Positions 42,068 to 50,527 of a stretch of 64,000 nucleotides of DNA are shown in pieces; within the stretch, counting starts at the first letter, position 1, and every line of letters starts with the position of its first letter. A model generated the notes under the pieces. That model made no database searches. It was not told where the DNA came from and saw only the letters and a program-made list of their open reading frames with translations. Source of the DNA: Geodermatophilus dictyosporus (GTDB lineage: Bacteria > Actinomycetota > Actinomycetes > Mycobacteriales > Geodermatophilaceae); assembly GCF_900115505.1 (NCBI RefSeq), contig NZ_FOWQ01000010.1, positions 122,512 through 186,511 on the forward strand. The letters are read 5' to 3'. Made by a program: the position numbers and the translations under genes.

Positions 42068-44944
42068 TCAGCTGCAGCCGCTCGTGGAGCCGCAGCCCTC
42101 GCAGACGTAGCAGCTGCCGGCCGGGCGCATCTTCGTGCCGCAGGTCATGCACAGCGGCGCGTCGGTGGCGGTCCCGGTGACCAGCTCGAGCAGCTCGGCC
42201 GAGGAGTGCGCCTCCTTGACCGGCTTCCCGGCGACCTCCGGCTTGACCGGGCCCTCGGTCGGCACCGAGCTGCGCAGCGCCTCGACGTCGACCTCCTCCT
42301 CCTCGACGACGTCCGCGGTGGAGGCCGAGCCGCCGTAGCTGCCCGACACCTGCGCGGCGCGCTCCTCGGCGCTGAAGATGCCCAGGGTGGCCCGGGTCTC
42401 GACCGGCAGGTGGTCGAGGGCCAGGCGCCGGAAGATGTAGTCCATCACCGACTGGGCGATCCGGATGTCGGGGTCGTCGGTCATGCCGGCCGGCTCGAAG
42501 CGCATGTTGGTGAACTTCTGGATGTAGGTCTCCAGCGGCACACCGTGCTGCAGGGCGATCGAGATGCCGATCGAGAAGGCGTCCATGACACCGGCCAGGG
42601 TCGAGCCCTGCTTGCCCAGCTTGAGGAACACCTCGCCGAGGCTGCCGTCCTCGTACATCCCGGCGGTCATGTAGCCCTCGGCGCCGGCGACGCTGAACGA
42701 CGTCGTCATGCTCTGCCGCTTCTTGGGCAGCCGGCGGCGCACCGGGTGCGACGTGGTGGCGACCGGGGCCGCCTCGGCCTCGACCTTGGCCCCACCGTCG
42801 GCCGTGGCCTTCTTGGCCTTGGCGTCGGACAGGGGCTGGCCGACCTTGCAGTTGTCGCGGTAGATCGCCAGCGCCTTGAGGCCGAGCTTCCAGCCCTGGA
42901 AGTAGATGTTCTCGACGTCCTCGACGGTCGCCGTCTCCGGCATGTTGACCGTCTTGCTGATCGCGCCGGAGATGAACGGCTGCACCGCGGCCATCATCCG
43001 GACGTGGCCCATCGGGGAGATGGCCCGCTCGCCCATCGCGCAGTCGAAGACCTCGTAGTGCTCCGGGCGCAGGCTCGGGGCGTCGACGACGTGGCCGTGC
43101 TCCGCGATGAACTCGACGATCGCCTCGACCTGCTCGTCCTGGTAGCCGAGGCTCTTCAGCGCCCGCGGGACCGTCTGGTTGACGATCTGCATGGACCCGC
43201 CGCCGACCAGCTTCTTGTACTTGACCAGCGAGAAGTCCGGCTCGATGCCGGTCGTGTCGCAGTCCATCATGAAGCCGATGGTGCCGGTGGGGGCCAGCAC
43301 CGAGGCCTGCGCGTTGCGCCAGCCGTGGTCGGCGCCGATCTCCAGGCACTCCTGCCACTGGGCGGTGGCCACGCGCAGCACGTCGGCGTCGTCGGCGCCG
43401 ACCGGGCGGATGGCGTCGTTGGCCGCGGCGTGCTTGCGCATCACGCGGCTGTGGGCGTCGGCGTTGCGGGCGAAGCCCTCGTAGGCGCCGACGATGCCGG
43501 CCAGCTCGGCCGAGCGCCGGTAGGCGGTGCCGGTCATCAGCGACGTGATCGCCGCGGCCAGCGTCTGGCCGCCGCGCGAGTCGTAGGCGTGGCCGGTCGC
43601 CATGAGCAGGGCGCCCAGGTTGGCGTAGCCGATGCCCAGCTGCCGGTAGGCGCGGGTCGTCTCGCCGATCGGCTCGGTCGGGAAGTCGGCGAAGCAGATG
43701 GAGATGTCCATCGCCGTGATGACGATCTCGACCGCCTTGACGAAGGTCCGGGCGTCGAAGGTCCCGTCGTCCTTCAGGAACTTCATGAGGTTCAGCGACG
43801 CCAGGTTGCACGAGCTGTTGTCCAGGCTCATGTACTCCGAGCAGGGGTTGGACGCGTTGATCCGCCCGGTCTCGGGGTTGGTGTGCCAGTCGTTGATCGT
43901 GTCGTCGTACTGGATGCCGGGGTCGGCGCACTCCCATGCGGCCTTCGTGACCTTGCGGAACAGGTCCTTGGCGTCGACGGACTCGATCACCGAGCCGTCG
44001 AGACGCGAGCGCAGGCCGAAGTCGGTGCCGTCCTCCACCGCGCGCATGAACTCGTCGGAGACGCGGACGGAGTTGTTGGCGTTCTGGTACTGGACGCTGG
44101 TGATGTCCCGGCCGCCGAGGTCCATGTCGTACCCGGCGTCGCGCAGCGCGCGGATCTTGTCCTCCTCGCGCGCCTTGGTCTCGATGAACTCCTCGATGTC
44201 GGGGTGGTCGATGTCGAGGACGACCATCTTGGCTGCGCGCCGGGTGGCCCCGCCGGACTTGATCGTCCCGGCGGAGGCGTCGGCGCCGCGCATGAAGCTG
44301 ACCGGGCCCGAGGCGGTGCCGCCGGAGGACAGCAGCTCCTTGGACGAGCGGATCCGGGAGAGGTTCAGGCCGGCGCCCGAGCCGCCCTTGAAGATCAGCC
44401 CCTCCTCCCGGTACCAGTTGAGGATCGAGTCCATCGTGTCGTCGACGGCGAGGATGAAGCAGGCGCTGACCTGCTGCGGCGCGCTGGTGCCGACGTTGAA
44501 CCACACGGGGCTGTTGAAGCTGAACACCTGGTGCAGCAGCATCCAGGTCAGCTCGTGCTCGAAGACCTCGGCGTCGCCCTCGCTGGCGAAGTAGCCGTGC
44601 TCGCGGCCGGCGGCGCCGTAGGTGAGCACCACGCGGTCGATCAGCTGGCGCAGGCTGCTCTCGCGCTGCGGGGTGCCGACGGCGCCGCGGAAGTACTTCG
44701 TGGTGACGATGTTGGTGGCGTTGATGCTCCACTCGGCGGGGAACTCCACGCCGCGCTGCTCGAAGTTGACCGAGCCGTCACGCCAGTTGGTCATGACGAC
44801 GTCGCGCCGCTCCCAGGTCACCTCGTCGTACGGGTGCACCCCGGCGGTGGTGTAGACCCGCTTGACCTTCAGGCCCTTCCCCCTGGTCGGCGCCTTGGCG
44901 GCCCGACGCGTGCGGCCTGACAAGCGGTCCTCGATCTCGGTCAC
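42068..44944 (-). CDS. nrdJ: Adenosylcobalamin-dependent (class II) ribonucleotide reductase
   Basis: The 958-residue enzyme makes deoxyribonucleotides using coenzyme B12, independent of oxygen. Signatures: SINATNIVTTKYFRG, the substrate site ASNPCSEYMSLDNSSCNL with catalytic Cys, LAPTGTIGFMMDCDTTGIEP, ISKTVNMPETATVEDVENIY, and the Cys-rich tail CMTCGTKMRPAGSCYVCEGCG that shuttles reducing equivalents. It lacks an N-terminal ATP cone, so control relies on the linked NrdR. The GTG at 44944 (VTEIEDRLSGRT) has GGGAG upstream; an ATG at 44992 is possible. It is the second gene after nrdR, 144 bp downstream across a tandem-repeat spacer. Confidence 0.95.
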   Translation of the reverse strand: MTEIEDRLSGRTRRAAKAPTRGKGLKVKRVYTTAGVHPYDEVTWERRDVVMTNWRDGSVNFEQRGVEFPAEWSINATNIVTTKYFRGAVGTPQRESSLRQLIDRVVLTYGAAGREHGYFASEGDAEVFEHELTWMLLHQVFSFNSPVWFNVGTSAPQQVSACFILAVDDTMDSILNWYREEGLIFKGGSGAGLNLSRIRSSKELLSSGGTASGPVSFMRGADASAGTIKSGGATRRAAKMVVLDIDHPDIEEFIETKAREEDKIRALRDAGYDMDLGGRDITSVQYQNANNSVRVSDEFMRAVEDGTDFGLRSRLDGSVIESVDAKDLFRKVTKAAWECADPGIQYDDTINDWHTNPETGRINASNPCSEYMSLDNSSCNLASLNLMKFLKDDGTFDARTFVKAVEIVITAMDISICFADFPTEPIGETTRAYRQLGIGYANLGALLMATGHAYDSRGGQTLAAAITSLMTGTAYRRSAELAGIVGAYEGFARNADAHSRVMRKHAAANDAIRPVGADDADVLRVATAQWQECLEIGADHGWRNAQASVLAPTGTIGFMMDCDTTGIEPDFSLVKYKKLVGGGSMQIVNQTVPRALKSLGYQDEQVEAIVEFIAEHGHVVDAPSLRPEHYEVFDCAMGERAISPMGHVRMMAAVQPFISGAISKTVNMPETATVEDVENIYFQGWKLGLKALAIYRDNCKVGQPLSDAKAKKATADGGAKVEAEAAPVATTSHPVRRRLPKKRQSMTTSFSVAGAEGYMTAGMYEDGSLGEVFLKLGKQGSTLAGVMDAFSIGISIALQHGVPLETYIQKFTNMRFEPAGMTDDPDIRIAQSVMDYIFRRLALDHLPVETRATLGIFSAEERAAQVSGSYGGSASTADVVEEEEVDVEALRSSVPTEGPVKPEVAGKPVKEAHSSAELLELVTGTATDAPLCMTCGTKMRPAGSCYVCEGCGSTSGCS

Positions 44945-45003
44945 GAGCTCTCCCTCGGTGAGTGGTGAGGCGGCTGGGGAAGAGAGCCGCACTCTGTCTA
45001 GCG

Positions 45004-45071
45004 GGTGGTGCTGACGGTTCCGGTGGTGCTGACGGTCCGGTGGTGCTGACGGTCCGGTGGTGCTGACGGCC
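45004..45071. repeat. 17-bp tandem repeat in the nrdR-nrdJ spacer
   Basis: Four near-identical units starting GGTGGTGCTGACGGT begin at 45004, 45022, 45039 and 45056 (18, 17, 17 and 16 bp). The array lies in the 144-bp leader between nrdR and nrdJ and is non-coding in both. Copy number should vary among strains. Confidence 0.9.
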
Positions 45072-45088
45072 GGGTCGGTGGGCGGCGG

Positions 45089-45634
45089 TCAGCCGTCGCG
45101 GGCGGACGACGGGCTGCGGGCGCTCCCCCGGCGGCGGGGCGCCGGGGGCTCGATCTGCAGCCCGGGCAGCGGCGGGGTGCCACCGCGGTGGTGGCGCATC
45201 CGCAGCTCGGTGATCTCCTGCTCGAAGTCCTCCACGGAGCTGAAGGCGCGGTAGACGCTGGCGAACCGGAGGTAGGCCACCTCGTCGAGCTCCCGCAGCG
45301 GCTGGAGGATGGCCAGCCCCACCTCGTTGCTGGGGACCTCGGCCACGCCGCTGGCGCGGATGGCGTCCTCCACCTGCTGGGCGAGCTGGTGCAGCTGGTC
45401 CTCGTCGACCGGCCGTCCCTGGCAGGCGCGGCGGACGCCCGCCACGACCTTCGACCGGTTGAACGGCTCGCTGACGCCGCTGCGCTTGACCACGGCGAGC
45501 ACCGCCTCCTCCACGGTCGTGAAGCGGCGGCCGCAGGCCGGGCACGAGCGGCGGCGGCGGGTGGTGGCCCCCTCGTCGGCCTCGCGCGAGTCGATCACCC
45601 GGCTGTCGGGGTTGTGGCAGAACGGGCAGCGCAC
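45089..45634 (-). CDS. nrdR: Transcriptional repressor NrdR
   Basis: The 181-residue protein has the zinc ribbon [32 protein letters not shown] (four Cys) and an ATP-cone (residues 47-137, [20 protein letters not shown]). NrdR senses the ATP/dATP balance and represses ribonucleotide reductase genes. Its GTG at 45634 has a strong GGAGGTGAT site. It forms an operon with nrdJ, as in Streptomyces nrdRJ. The last 30 residues are a Pro/Ser/Arg-rich extension beyond the usual family length. Candidate NrdR boxes lie 156-204 bp upstream. Confidence 0.95.
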   Translation of the reverse strand: MRCPFCHNPDSRVIDSREADEGATTRRRRSCPACGRRFTTVEEAVLAVVKRSGVSEPFNRSKVVAGVRRACQGRPVDEDQLHQLAQQVEDAIRASGVAEVPSNEVGLAILQPLRELDEVAYLRFASVYRAFSSVEDFEQEITELRMRHHRGGTPPLPGLQIEPPAPRRRGSARSPSSARDG

Positions 45635-46062
45635 TGCGGATCACCTCCCTCCGCGGACGGTGGTGCCGGCGGCCGGACGGGACTCACGGGGAGCTCGCTC
45701 GACGTCGACGTGTGGACTCCCCTGGGGACATCCGGTGGATGTCGGGGGGAGGTCCTGAGGACGGCCTGTGGACGACTTACGGCGGGACAACTACTAGATG
45801 TAGTAGGACCCTAGGTCGCCGAACACAAGATCTGCAAGCCGAAAGCGGGCGTGTCTCTTCCGCCGAGACGCGCTCGTGACCCAGTGGTGACCACGCGCGA
45901 GCACGGTCCCCACCCGTCACACGACACGCCGGGGCACCCCGCGTGTCGGCGCGCACGCCACCGCGGGGCGGTGTAGACGCCCCTCCCCCGGACACGCGAC
46001 GACCCGGGCGGCGGGCCGTCTCCGGCCGCGGCCGCCCGGGCCGGGGAGCGTGCGGGAGCCGC
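45635..46062. other. nrdR promoter region, no gene
   Basis: This 428-bp interval has no convincing gene. It contains the two NrdR boxes (45790-45838), which lie in a locally AT-richer segment, and the nrdR leader. The left part (45640-45780) is rich in GTGGAC motifs; the right part (45880-46060) shows no feature that I recognise. Confidence 0.7.
45790..45838. promoter_or_regulatory. Pair of candidate NrdR boxes
   Basis: Two 16-bp sites, ACTACTAGATGTAGTA (45790-45805) and ACACAAGATCTGCAAG (45823-45838), lie 33 bp apart start to start, close to the three-turn spacing known for NrdR. The first is an ACTAC/GTAGT palindrome. Position upstream of nrdR supports autoregulation of nrdRJ. Confidence 0.65.
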
Positions 46063-46731
46063 CTACGGCGAGGGGCGGACGGCGGGACGGCCGCCGCGCG
46101 GGTGCGACACGAGGTCGTCGAGGCGGATGCGGCGGGTGAGCACGTCCGGGTCCACGCCCGGGTCCACGCCGGGGTCCACAACCGGGTCCATGCCCGGGTC
46201 CACGGCCGGGGCGCCGGCCGTGCTCCCGGCCACCTCGGCGCCCGGGGTCGACGCGGCGGTGACGGCGGGCATCTCGACCGTCAGCGCGCGGTGCCGGCCG
46301 GAGTCGGCGGGCGCCCGGTGCCGGCCCGCGGTGACCGAGCCGACGGCGGGCTGCTCGGCGGTGACGTCACCCCCGTGGCGGCGGCCGGTCCGGCGGAACC
46401 GGCCTCCCGGCTGCACGGCCGTCATGGCCACCGTCGGCGCGGACACCGGCGCCGGCACCGCGGCGGGCGAGCCCGGCGCCTCGCCGGCGAGCGCGAGGTG
46501 CCGCTCGGGCAGCCGGACGGCGGCGAGGTCGATCCAGCGGCCCGCACCGTCCGCAGCGGGCAGCGGACCGGACCGCTCGTCGCGCGAGCGGACGAGCGCC
46601 TGGCAGCTGCCGGCCTCGTCGTGCCGCCAGCCCAGCATGGCCCCGGGCACCCAGGCGCCGTCGAGGAGGACCTCGACGTCCTGCGGGGCGCGGAAGACGA
46701 CCGAGGCTGCGCTGTTCACGGCTGCTGACAC
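46063..46731 (-). CDS. Uncharacterised protein with VDPG-repeat tail
   Basis: The 222-residue product starts VSAAVNSAASVVFRAPQDVEVLLDG. Residues 10-75 look like a small beta-rich domain (WVPGAMLGWRHDEAGSCQALVR, RWIDLAAVRLPERH), a pattern seen in actinobacterial proteins of unknown role. The middle is disordered, and residues 180-200 contain DPGMDPVVDPGVDPGVDPDV, encoded by a 12-bp tandem repeat (about 46148-46210). The GTG at 46731 or 46719 may be used. It lies 160 bp downstream of the SOS-linked LysM gene on the same strand. Confidence 0.7.
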   Translation of the reverse strand: MSAAVNSAASVVFRAPQDVEVLLDGAWVPGAMLGWRHDEAGSCQALVRSRDERSGPLPAADGAGRWIDLAAVRLPERHLALAGEAPGSPAAVPAPVSAPTVAMTAVQPGGRFRRTGRRHGGDVTAEQPAVGSVTAGRHRAPADSGRHRALTVEMPAVTAASTPGAEVAGSTAGAPAVDPGMDPVVDPGVDPGVDPDVLTRRIRLDDLVSHPRGGRPAVRPSP

Positions 46732-46891
46732 GCGTCCGACCGTAGGTGCCCGACCGGCCCGGACCCGGGAACGACCTGGCGCGGAGGGTTGACGAACTCG
46801 GCGCCGTGGCCTCGTCCATGTCTGCCGGGCCGCCGCGGGCCGGGGTGCCGCCTGCCGGGCACCGGTCGCCGACCGGGGTGCGCGCCGCCGG

Positions 46892-47503
46892 TCACGGCAG
46901 CCGGAGGACCTGGCCGGGCACGACTGCCGCGCCCTCGAGGTCGTTGAGCTCCTCGATGGCGTCGACCACGGCCCGCACGTCCTGCCCACCGCCGGCGACC
47001 TCGCCCGCGATCGACCAGACCGTGTCGCCCGGGCGCACGACGACGCTGCTCTCCCCCGCCAGGCGCAGCCCGGCCTCCCCGCCGGGCACCCAGGACGCGA
47101 CCACCGACCCGAGGGCCACGGCGCCGCCGAGGGCGAGCGCGAGGACCAGCCGCCGGCCCCGGCGGGTCAGCCGGAGCCGCGCCGGAGCGGGCGCCGCCGC
47201 CCTCCCGCCCCGGACGGCGCCGGCGGCGGCCCGTGCGCGCGGCGGGCGGCCACCCGGGCGGGCCGGGTCGCGGCGGGCCCGGGGAGCCTCCGCCGGCGGC
47301 CCGGCGGTGCGGGCCGGCGCCGCGGCGGGGCGGTCGGGGACCGGCCGCAGGTGTCCGGCGACCCGCGGGCCCGAACCCGGCAGGGGTGCCCGCCCGACCG
47401 GGCGGGACGGCCGCTGGGCGCCGTCGCCGGACCCCAGCAGCGGCCGCCAGGGGACCCGGACCGCTGCGTCGAACTCCAGCACGGCCTGTCGCACGCTGCC
47501 CAT
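46892..47503 (-). CDS. LysM-domain membrane protein divergent from lexA (ChiZ/YneA/DivS-like)
   Basis: The 203-residue protein has an Arg/Pro/Ala-rich cytoplasmic part, one membrane helix near residues 120-142 (RLVLALALGGAVALGSVVASW) and an outside LysM domain (VVVRPGDTVWSIAGEVAGGG to GAAVVPGQVLRLP) that should bind peptidoglycan. This topology and the position divergent from lexA match mycobacterial ChiZ (Rv2719c) and, functionally, Bacillus YneA and Corynebacterium DivS, SOS-induced inhibitors of division. ATG at 47503 with GAGGAGG upstream. Three LexA boxes in the shared promoter support SOS induction. Confidence 0.88.
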   Translation of the reverse strand: MGSVRQAVLEFDAAVRVPWRPLLGSGDGAQRPSRPVGRAPLPGSGPRVAGHLRPVPDRPAAAPARTAGPPAEAPRARRDPARPGGRPPRARAAAGAVRGGRAAAPAPARLRLTRRGRRLVLALALGGAVALGSVVASWVPGGEAGLRLAGESSVVVRPGDTVWSIAGEVAGGGQDVRAVVDAIEELNDLEGAAVVPGQVLRLP

Positions 47504-47537
47504 GACCAGTCCTCCTCGTCGCTCCCACGGCTCGACG

Positions 47538-47553
47538 TCGAACACGCGTTCGA
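47538..47553. promoter_or_regulatory. LexA (SOS) box 1
   Basis: TCGAACACGCGTTCGA is a perfect match to the actinobacterial SOS consensus TCGAAC-N4-GTTCGA. It lies 35 bp upstream of the LysM gene. Confidence 0.9.
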
Positions 47554-47569
47554 TCGAACGTCCGTGCGA
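47554..47569. promoter_or_regulatory. LexA-like box 2, abutting box 1
   Basis: TCGAACGTCCGTGCGA directly follows box 1 and differs from the consensus by one base in the right arm (GTGCGA). Tandem occupancy with box 1 would tighten control of the LysM gene. Confidence 0.55.
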
Positions 47570-47617
47570 TGTCTACCGCATCCCCCCGACGCGGTCGACC
47601 CGACACCACGCGCGGTT

Positions 47618-47633
47618 TCGAACACACGTTTGA
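47618..47633. promoter_or_regulatory. LexA (SOS) box 3
   Basis: TCGAACACACGTTTGA differs from the consensus at one position. It is the box nearest to lexA (start 47790) and should mediate lexA autoregulation. Confidence 0.8.
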
Positions 47634-47789
47634 AGTCCCGGCGCCGAGGCGCTACGGTCCGACCAGCACCCGCCCGCCGTCGCCCGCGGGCCCGGCGGGG
47701 TCGCGGCCGCGGGTCCCGGACGGGACCGGTTCCGGCCCGGCACCGGGCGGACACGAGGGCTGTGAGGGCACAGCCGGCGAGGAGGAGAC

Positions 47790-48575
47790 GTGGCGGGCAC
47801 CAGCGGCACCGGCCGGCGCACGCGGACCGGCGGGACGGCGACCCGGCGCACCCCGGGGGCCGGCGCGGCCCCGGACGCGGCCGGCCCGGGCGAGGCGTCC
47901 GGGGCGGTGCGCACGTTCCCCGACCGCACCGAGAACGGCGACGGCCTCACGCAGCGGCAGCGCCGGGTCCTCGAGGTCATCCGCGACTCGATCGAGCGGC
48001 GCGGCTACCCGCCCTCGGTCCGCGAGATCGGCGAGGCCGTCGGCCTGTCCTCGGCGTCGTCGGTGGCCCACCAGCTGTCCGTGCTGCAGAAGAAGGGCTG
48101 GCTGCGGCGCGACCCCAACCGCCCGCGGGCCCTCGACGTCCGGCTGCCCGGGGAGACGCCGGCCGAGACCGCCGCCCCCGCGGCCGAGGCCGGCGCCGGT
48201 GCGCCCACCTACGTGCCGCTGGTCGGCCGGATCGCCGCCGGTGGCCCGGTGCTCGCCGAGCAGGCCGTCGAGGACGTCTTCCCGCTCCCCCGCGAGCTGG
48301 TCGGCGACGGCACGCTGTTCATGCTGCGCGTCGCCGGTGACTCGATGGTCGACGCGGCCATCTGCGACGGCGACTGGGTGGTCGTCCGCCAGCAGCCGAC
48401 GGCGGAGAACGGCGAGATCGTCGCGGCGATGCTCGACGGCGAGGCCACGGTGAAGACCTACAAGCGCCGCGACGGCCACGTCTGGCTGCTGCCGCACAAC
48501 CCGGCCTACGAGCCGATCCCCGGCGACGAGGCGACCGTCCTCGGCCGCGTCGTCACCGTCCTGCGGCGGGTCTGA
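47790..48575 (+). CDS. lexA: SOS repressor LexA
   Basis: The 261-residue protein has a 50-residue low-complexity N-terminal extension, then the LexA winged helix ([42 protein letters not shown]) and the S24 autoprotease domain: cleavage bond in [13 protein letters not shown] (Ala-Gly), catalytic Ser in [12 protein letters not shown] and Lys in EATVKTYKR. It represses SOS genes until RecA filaments trigger self-cleavage. GTG at 47790 with GGAGGAG. The extension is longer than in E. coli, as in other actinobacteria. It is divergent from the LysM gene. Confidence 0.95.
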   Translation: MAGTSGTGRRTRTGGTATRRTPGAGAAPDAAGPGEASGAVRTFPDRTENGDGLTQRQRRVLEVIRDSIERRGYPPSVREIGEAVGLSSASSVAHQLSVLQKKGWLRRDPNRPRALDVRLPGETPAETAAPAAEAGAGAPTYVPLVGRIAAGGPVLAEQAVEDVFPLPRELVGDGTLFMLRVAGDSMVDAAICDGDWVVVRQQPTAENGEIVAAMLDGEATVKTYKRRDGHVWLLPHNPAYEPIPGDEATVLGRVVTVLRRV

Positions 48576-48583
48576 CCCGGGAT

Positions 48584-48611
48584 CCGGGGCGGCGGACGAC
48601 CGCCGCCCCGG
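48584..48611. terminator. lexA terminator hairpin
   Basis: CCGGGGCGGCGG (48584-48595) pairs exactly with 48600-48611 around ACGA. It lies between lexA and the stop of the convergent gene at 48612, so it may serve both. Confidence 0.8.
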
Positions 48612-49664
48612 TCAGGCCCCCGGCGGCCTCGGGGCGCGGCGGCGGCGCACCCGGCCGCCGACGACGACCAGCAGGGTCGCCACGCCGGCCGCGACGAGCG
48701 CGGCGGTGATCGCGGACGGCCCGGGGCCGCCGTCGTCCAGCAGCGTCGACAGCGACGGTCCGGTCGCAGTGGCCGGCGCCGCCGGGGCGGCCGGCGTCGC
48801 CGCGGGGATCGGAACCTGCGTGACGTCGCCCGGCACGCCCTCCCCGGCCACGAGCAGGGCGCTGCCGTCGGCGGTGAAGGTGACCGCCTCCCCCTGGGGC
48901 GACGCGGGCAGCGCGATCCGCACCGGCTCGCCGGCCAGCGCGCCGGGCACGTCGGCCCCGGCGAGGTCCCAGACGTAGGCGTCGGTGTAGGTCCGCAGCG
49001 CGATGCGGCTGCCGTCGCGGGCCACCGCGCCGCCGGTCACCAGCAGCTGCCCGGCGCGGCCGACCGGACCGCCCGGCGTGCCGGTGAGGGTGAAGCTCAC
49101 GGTGCCCACGTCGGCCAGGGCGACCGTGCCGCCGTCCACCAGGGGCCCGGCCGGCCGATAGACGTGGCTGGCGCCGAGCACCTCCTTGGTGACGAGGTGC
49201 GGCGTGCCGTCGGGGGCCAGCAGCAGCGCCTCGGCGTCGTGCGCGCCGTCGGGGTAGGCGAGCCGGTGGAGCGAGGTCGACCCGTCCGGGCGCAGCGCGA
49301 TGAGCGCGACGGTGGCGCGGGTGGCGTTGTTGTCGCCGGTGTCGGCCAGCCACACCGTGCCGTCGGGGCCGACACCGAGGTCCTCGGGGTCGTAGGGGTC
49401 CAGCGGGGCGGTGGTCGCGTCGACGACCGCGCAGGCGCCGTCGAGCACGTGGACGACCACCTGCTCCCCACCGTCGACCACCGCCAGCAGGCGCTCGCCG
49501 ACGTCGACCAGCCCGGACAGCTCGGCCAGGCGTGGGTCGGTGATCGTGCACCGGGTGCTCGCCGCGGGGGGTTCCTCGGCGGCGGCGGGCACGGGCAGGG
49601 CGGTCAGGCCTAGTCCGAGCAGCAGGACCGCGCCGGCCCGGCGGCGTGCGGGCCGTCGCCGCAC
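48612..49664 (-). CDS. Secreted, membrane-anchored beta-propeller-like protein of unknown function
   Basis: The 350-residue product (from GTG 49664) has a twin-arginine-looking basic start (RRRPARRRAG), a hydrophobic core (AVLLLGLGLTALP) and an AAAE signal-peptidase site. The body alternates short strands with GPDGTVWLADTGDNN, DGTPHLVTKEV and DGSRIALRTYTDAYVWD, as in propeller or strictosidine-synthase-like repeats. A Pro/Ala linker, a membrane helix (AITAALVAAGVATLLVVVGG) and a basic RVRRRRAP tail close it, so it is exported and anchored. The start at 49664 is one base after the PAP2 stop; a GTG at 49700 would overlap that gene by 35 bp. Confidence 0.8.
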   Translation of the reverse strand: MRRRPARRRAGAVLLLGLGLTALPVPAAAEEPPAASTRCTITDPRLAELSGLVDVGERLLAVVDGGEQVVVHVLDGACAVVDATTAPLDPYDPEDLGVGPDGTVWLADTGDNNATRATVALIALRPDGSTSLHRLAYPDGAHDAEALLLAPDGTPHLVTKEVLGASHVYRPAGPLVDGGTVALADVGTVSFTLTGTPGGPVGRAGQLLVTGGAVARDGSRIALRTYTDAYVWDLAGADVPGALAGEPVRIALPASPQGEAVTFTADGSALLVAGEGVPGDVTQVPIPAATPAAPAAPATATGPSLSTLLDDGGPGPSAITAALVAAGVATLLVVVGGRVRRRRAPRPPGA

Positions 49665-49665
49665 G

Positions 49666-50424
49666 TCAGGACGGGGCGGTCGGGCGGCCGGCGCGGGCAC
49701 TCGCCCAGCGTGACAGCACGAGCGCGTCGAGTGCGTGAACCACGCCCAGCAGCAGCAGGCCCACGGCGGCTCCGACCACCGCGTCGGTGACCCAGTGGAA
49801 GTCCAGCGACACCATGGCGATCCCGGTGACGACGGGCCCCGCGACGCTGAGCCACCACAGCACGCGCTGCAGCCGTGCCCCGAGCCGGTACTCGACGGCC
49901 TGCCAGCGGGCGACGCCCCACATGAGCACGGCGTTGGCCACGTGCCCGGACGGGTAGGAGGCCCCGTCGCGGTGGAAGAACGAGCCGGGGTAGGCCGGCG
50001 CGGTGCGGCCGGTGCCGAACTTGAACGCGTAGACCACCACGGTCAGCAGCGCCAGCGCGGTGAGCACCCGCACGAGCGGCAGCAGCGTCCGCCGCCGCAC
50101 GCAGAGCCAGCCGACCAGGACGGCCAGCACGACGACGATCGTGCCGCGACCGCCGATCTGGGTGACCGCCCACACCGGCCAGTAGGCCGGTGACTCGCGC
50201 AGGTCCCAGGAGCTGACCACCTCGGACACCTGCAGGTCCAGCCGCTCCAGGAGGCCGCGGCTGAGCAGGTCGACGGTGATCCCCAGGGTCACCACCAACG
50301 CGCCGAGCACCAGCCACCACGGCGGACGCCCGGGTGTGAGGACGCGCGCCGGCACGGCCGTGGCGTCGCCGGGCCCGTCCCCGGCCGACGCGCCGGCCTG
50401 GCGTCGCACCACGCCGCTGGTCAC
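49666..50424 (-). CDS. PAP2-family membrane phosphatase
   Basis: The 252-residue protein has six hydrophobic segments and the three PAP2 motifs in order: KFGTGRTAP, SYPSGHVANA and SLDFHWVTDAVVG with the catalytic His and Asp. Such enzymes dephosphorylate undecaprenyl-pyrophosphate or lipid phosphates on the outer face of the membrane, so a role in recycling the cell-wall carrier lipid is plausible. GTG at 50424 (VTSGVVRRQAG) is chosen; a longer open frame to 50493 has no support. It is translationally coupled to the propeller-like gene downstream. Confidence 0.88.
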   Translation of the reverse strand: MTSGVVRRQAGASAGDGPGDATAVPARVLTPGRPPWWLVLGALVVTLGITVDLLSRGLLERLDLQVSEVVSSWDLRESPAYWPVWAVTQIGGRGTIVVVLAVLVGWLCVRRRTLLPLVRVLTALALLTVVVYAFKFGTGRTAPAYPGSFFHRDGASYPSGHVANAVLMWGVARWQAVEYRLGARLQRVLWWLSVAGPVVTGIAMVSLDFHWVTDAVVGAAVGLLLLGVVHALDALVLSRWASARAGRPTAPS

Positions 50425-50475
50425 CCGCTCACGGTACCGGGGCCGTGACCGGCCCGTGACCTCTCGCGGGTCCAC

Positions 50476-50519
50476 GGCGAGCCGCCCGGGCACCCGATCG
50501 GGTGGCCGGGCGGCTCGCC
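50476..50519 (-). terminator. hflX terminator, long hairpin
   Basis: A 14-bp perfect stem (50476-50489 with 50506-50519) continues, after one G-G mismatch, into the palindrome CACCCGATCGGGTG (50491-50504). It begins 9 bp beyond the hflX stop. Confidence 0.8.
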
Positions 50520-50527
50520 GGGGCGGG

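Noticed and set aside
42206-44920. A 904-codon open frame on the plus strand opposite nrdJ
   Set aside because: It is antisense to a certain gene, has no ribosome site or recognisable domain, and such shadows are expected at this GC content.
45004-45071. Possible CRISPR array
   Set aside because: The repeats are directly adjacent without spacers and no cas genes are present.
44945-45900. Cobalamin riboswitch before nrdR-nrdJ
   Set aside because: I saw no B12-box-like sequence or matching fold; NrdR boxes explain the regulation.
45777-46181. 134-codon minus-strand frame in the nrdR upstream region
   Set aside because: It overlaps the NrdR boxes and the end of the VDPG-repeat gene, has low-complexity sequence and no ribosome site.
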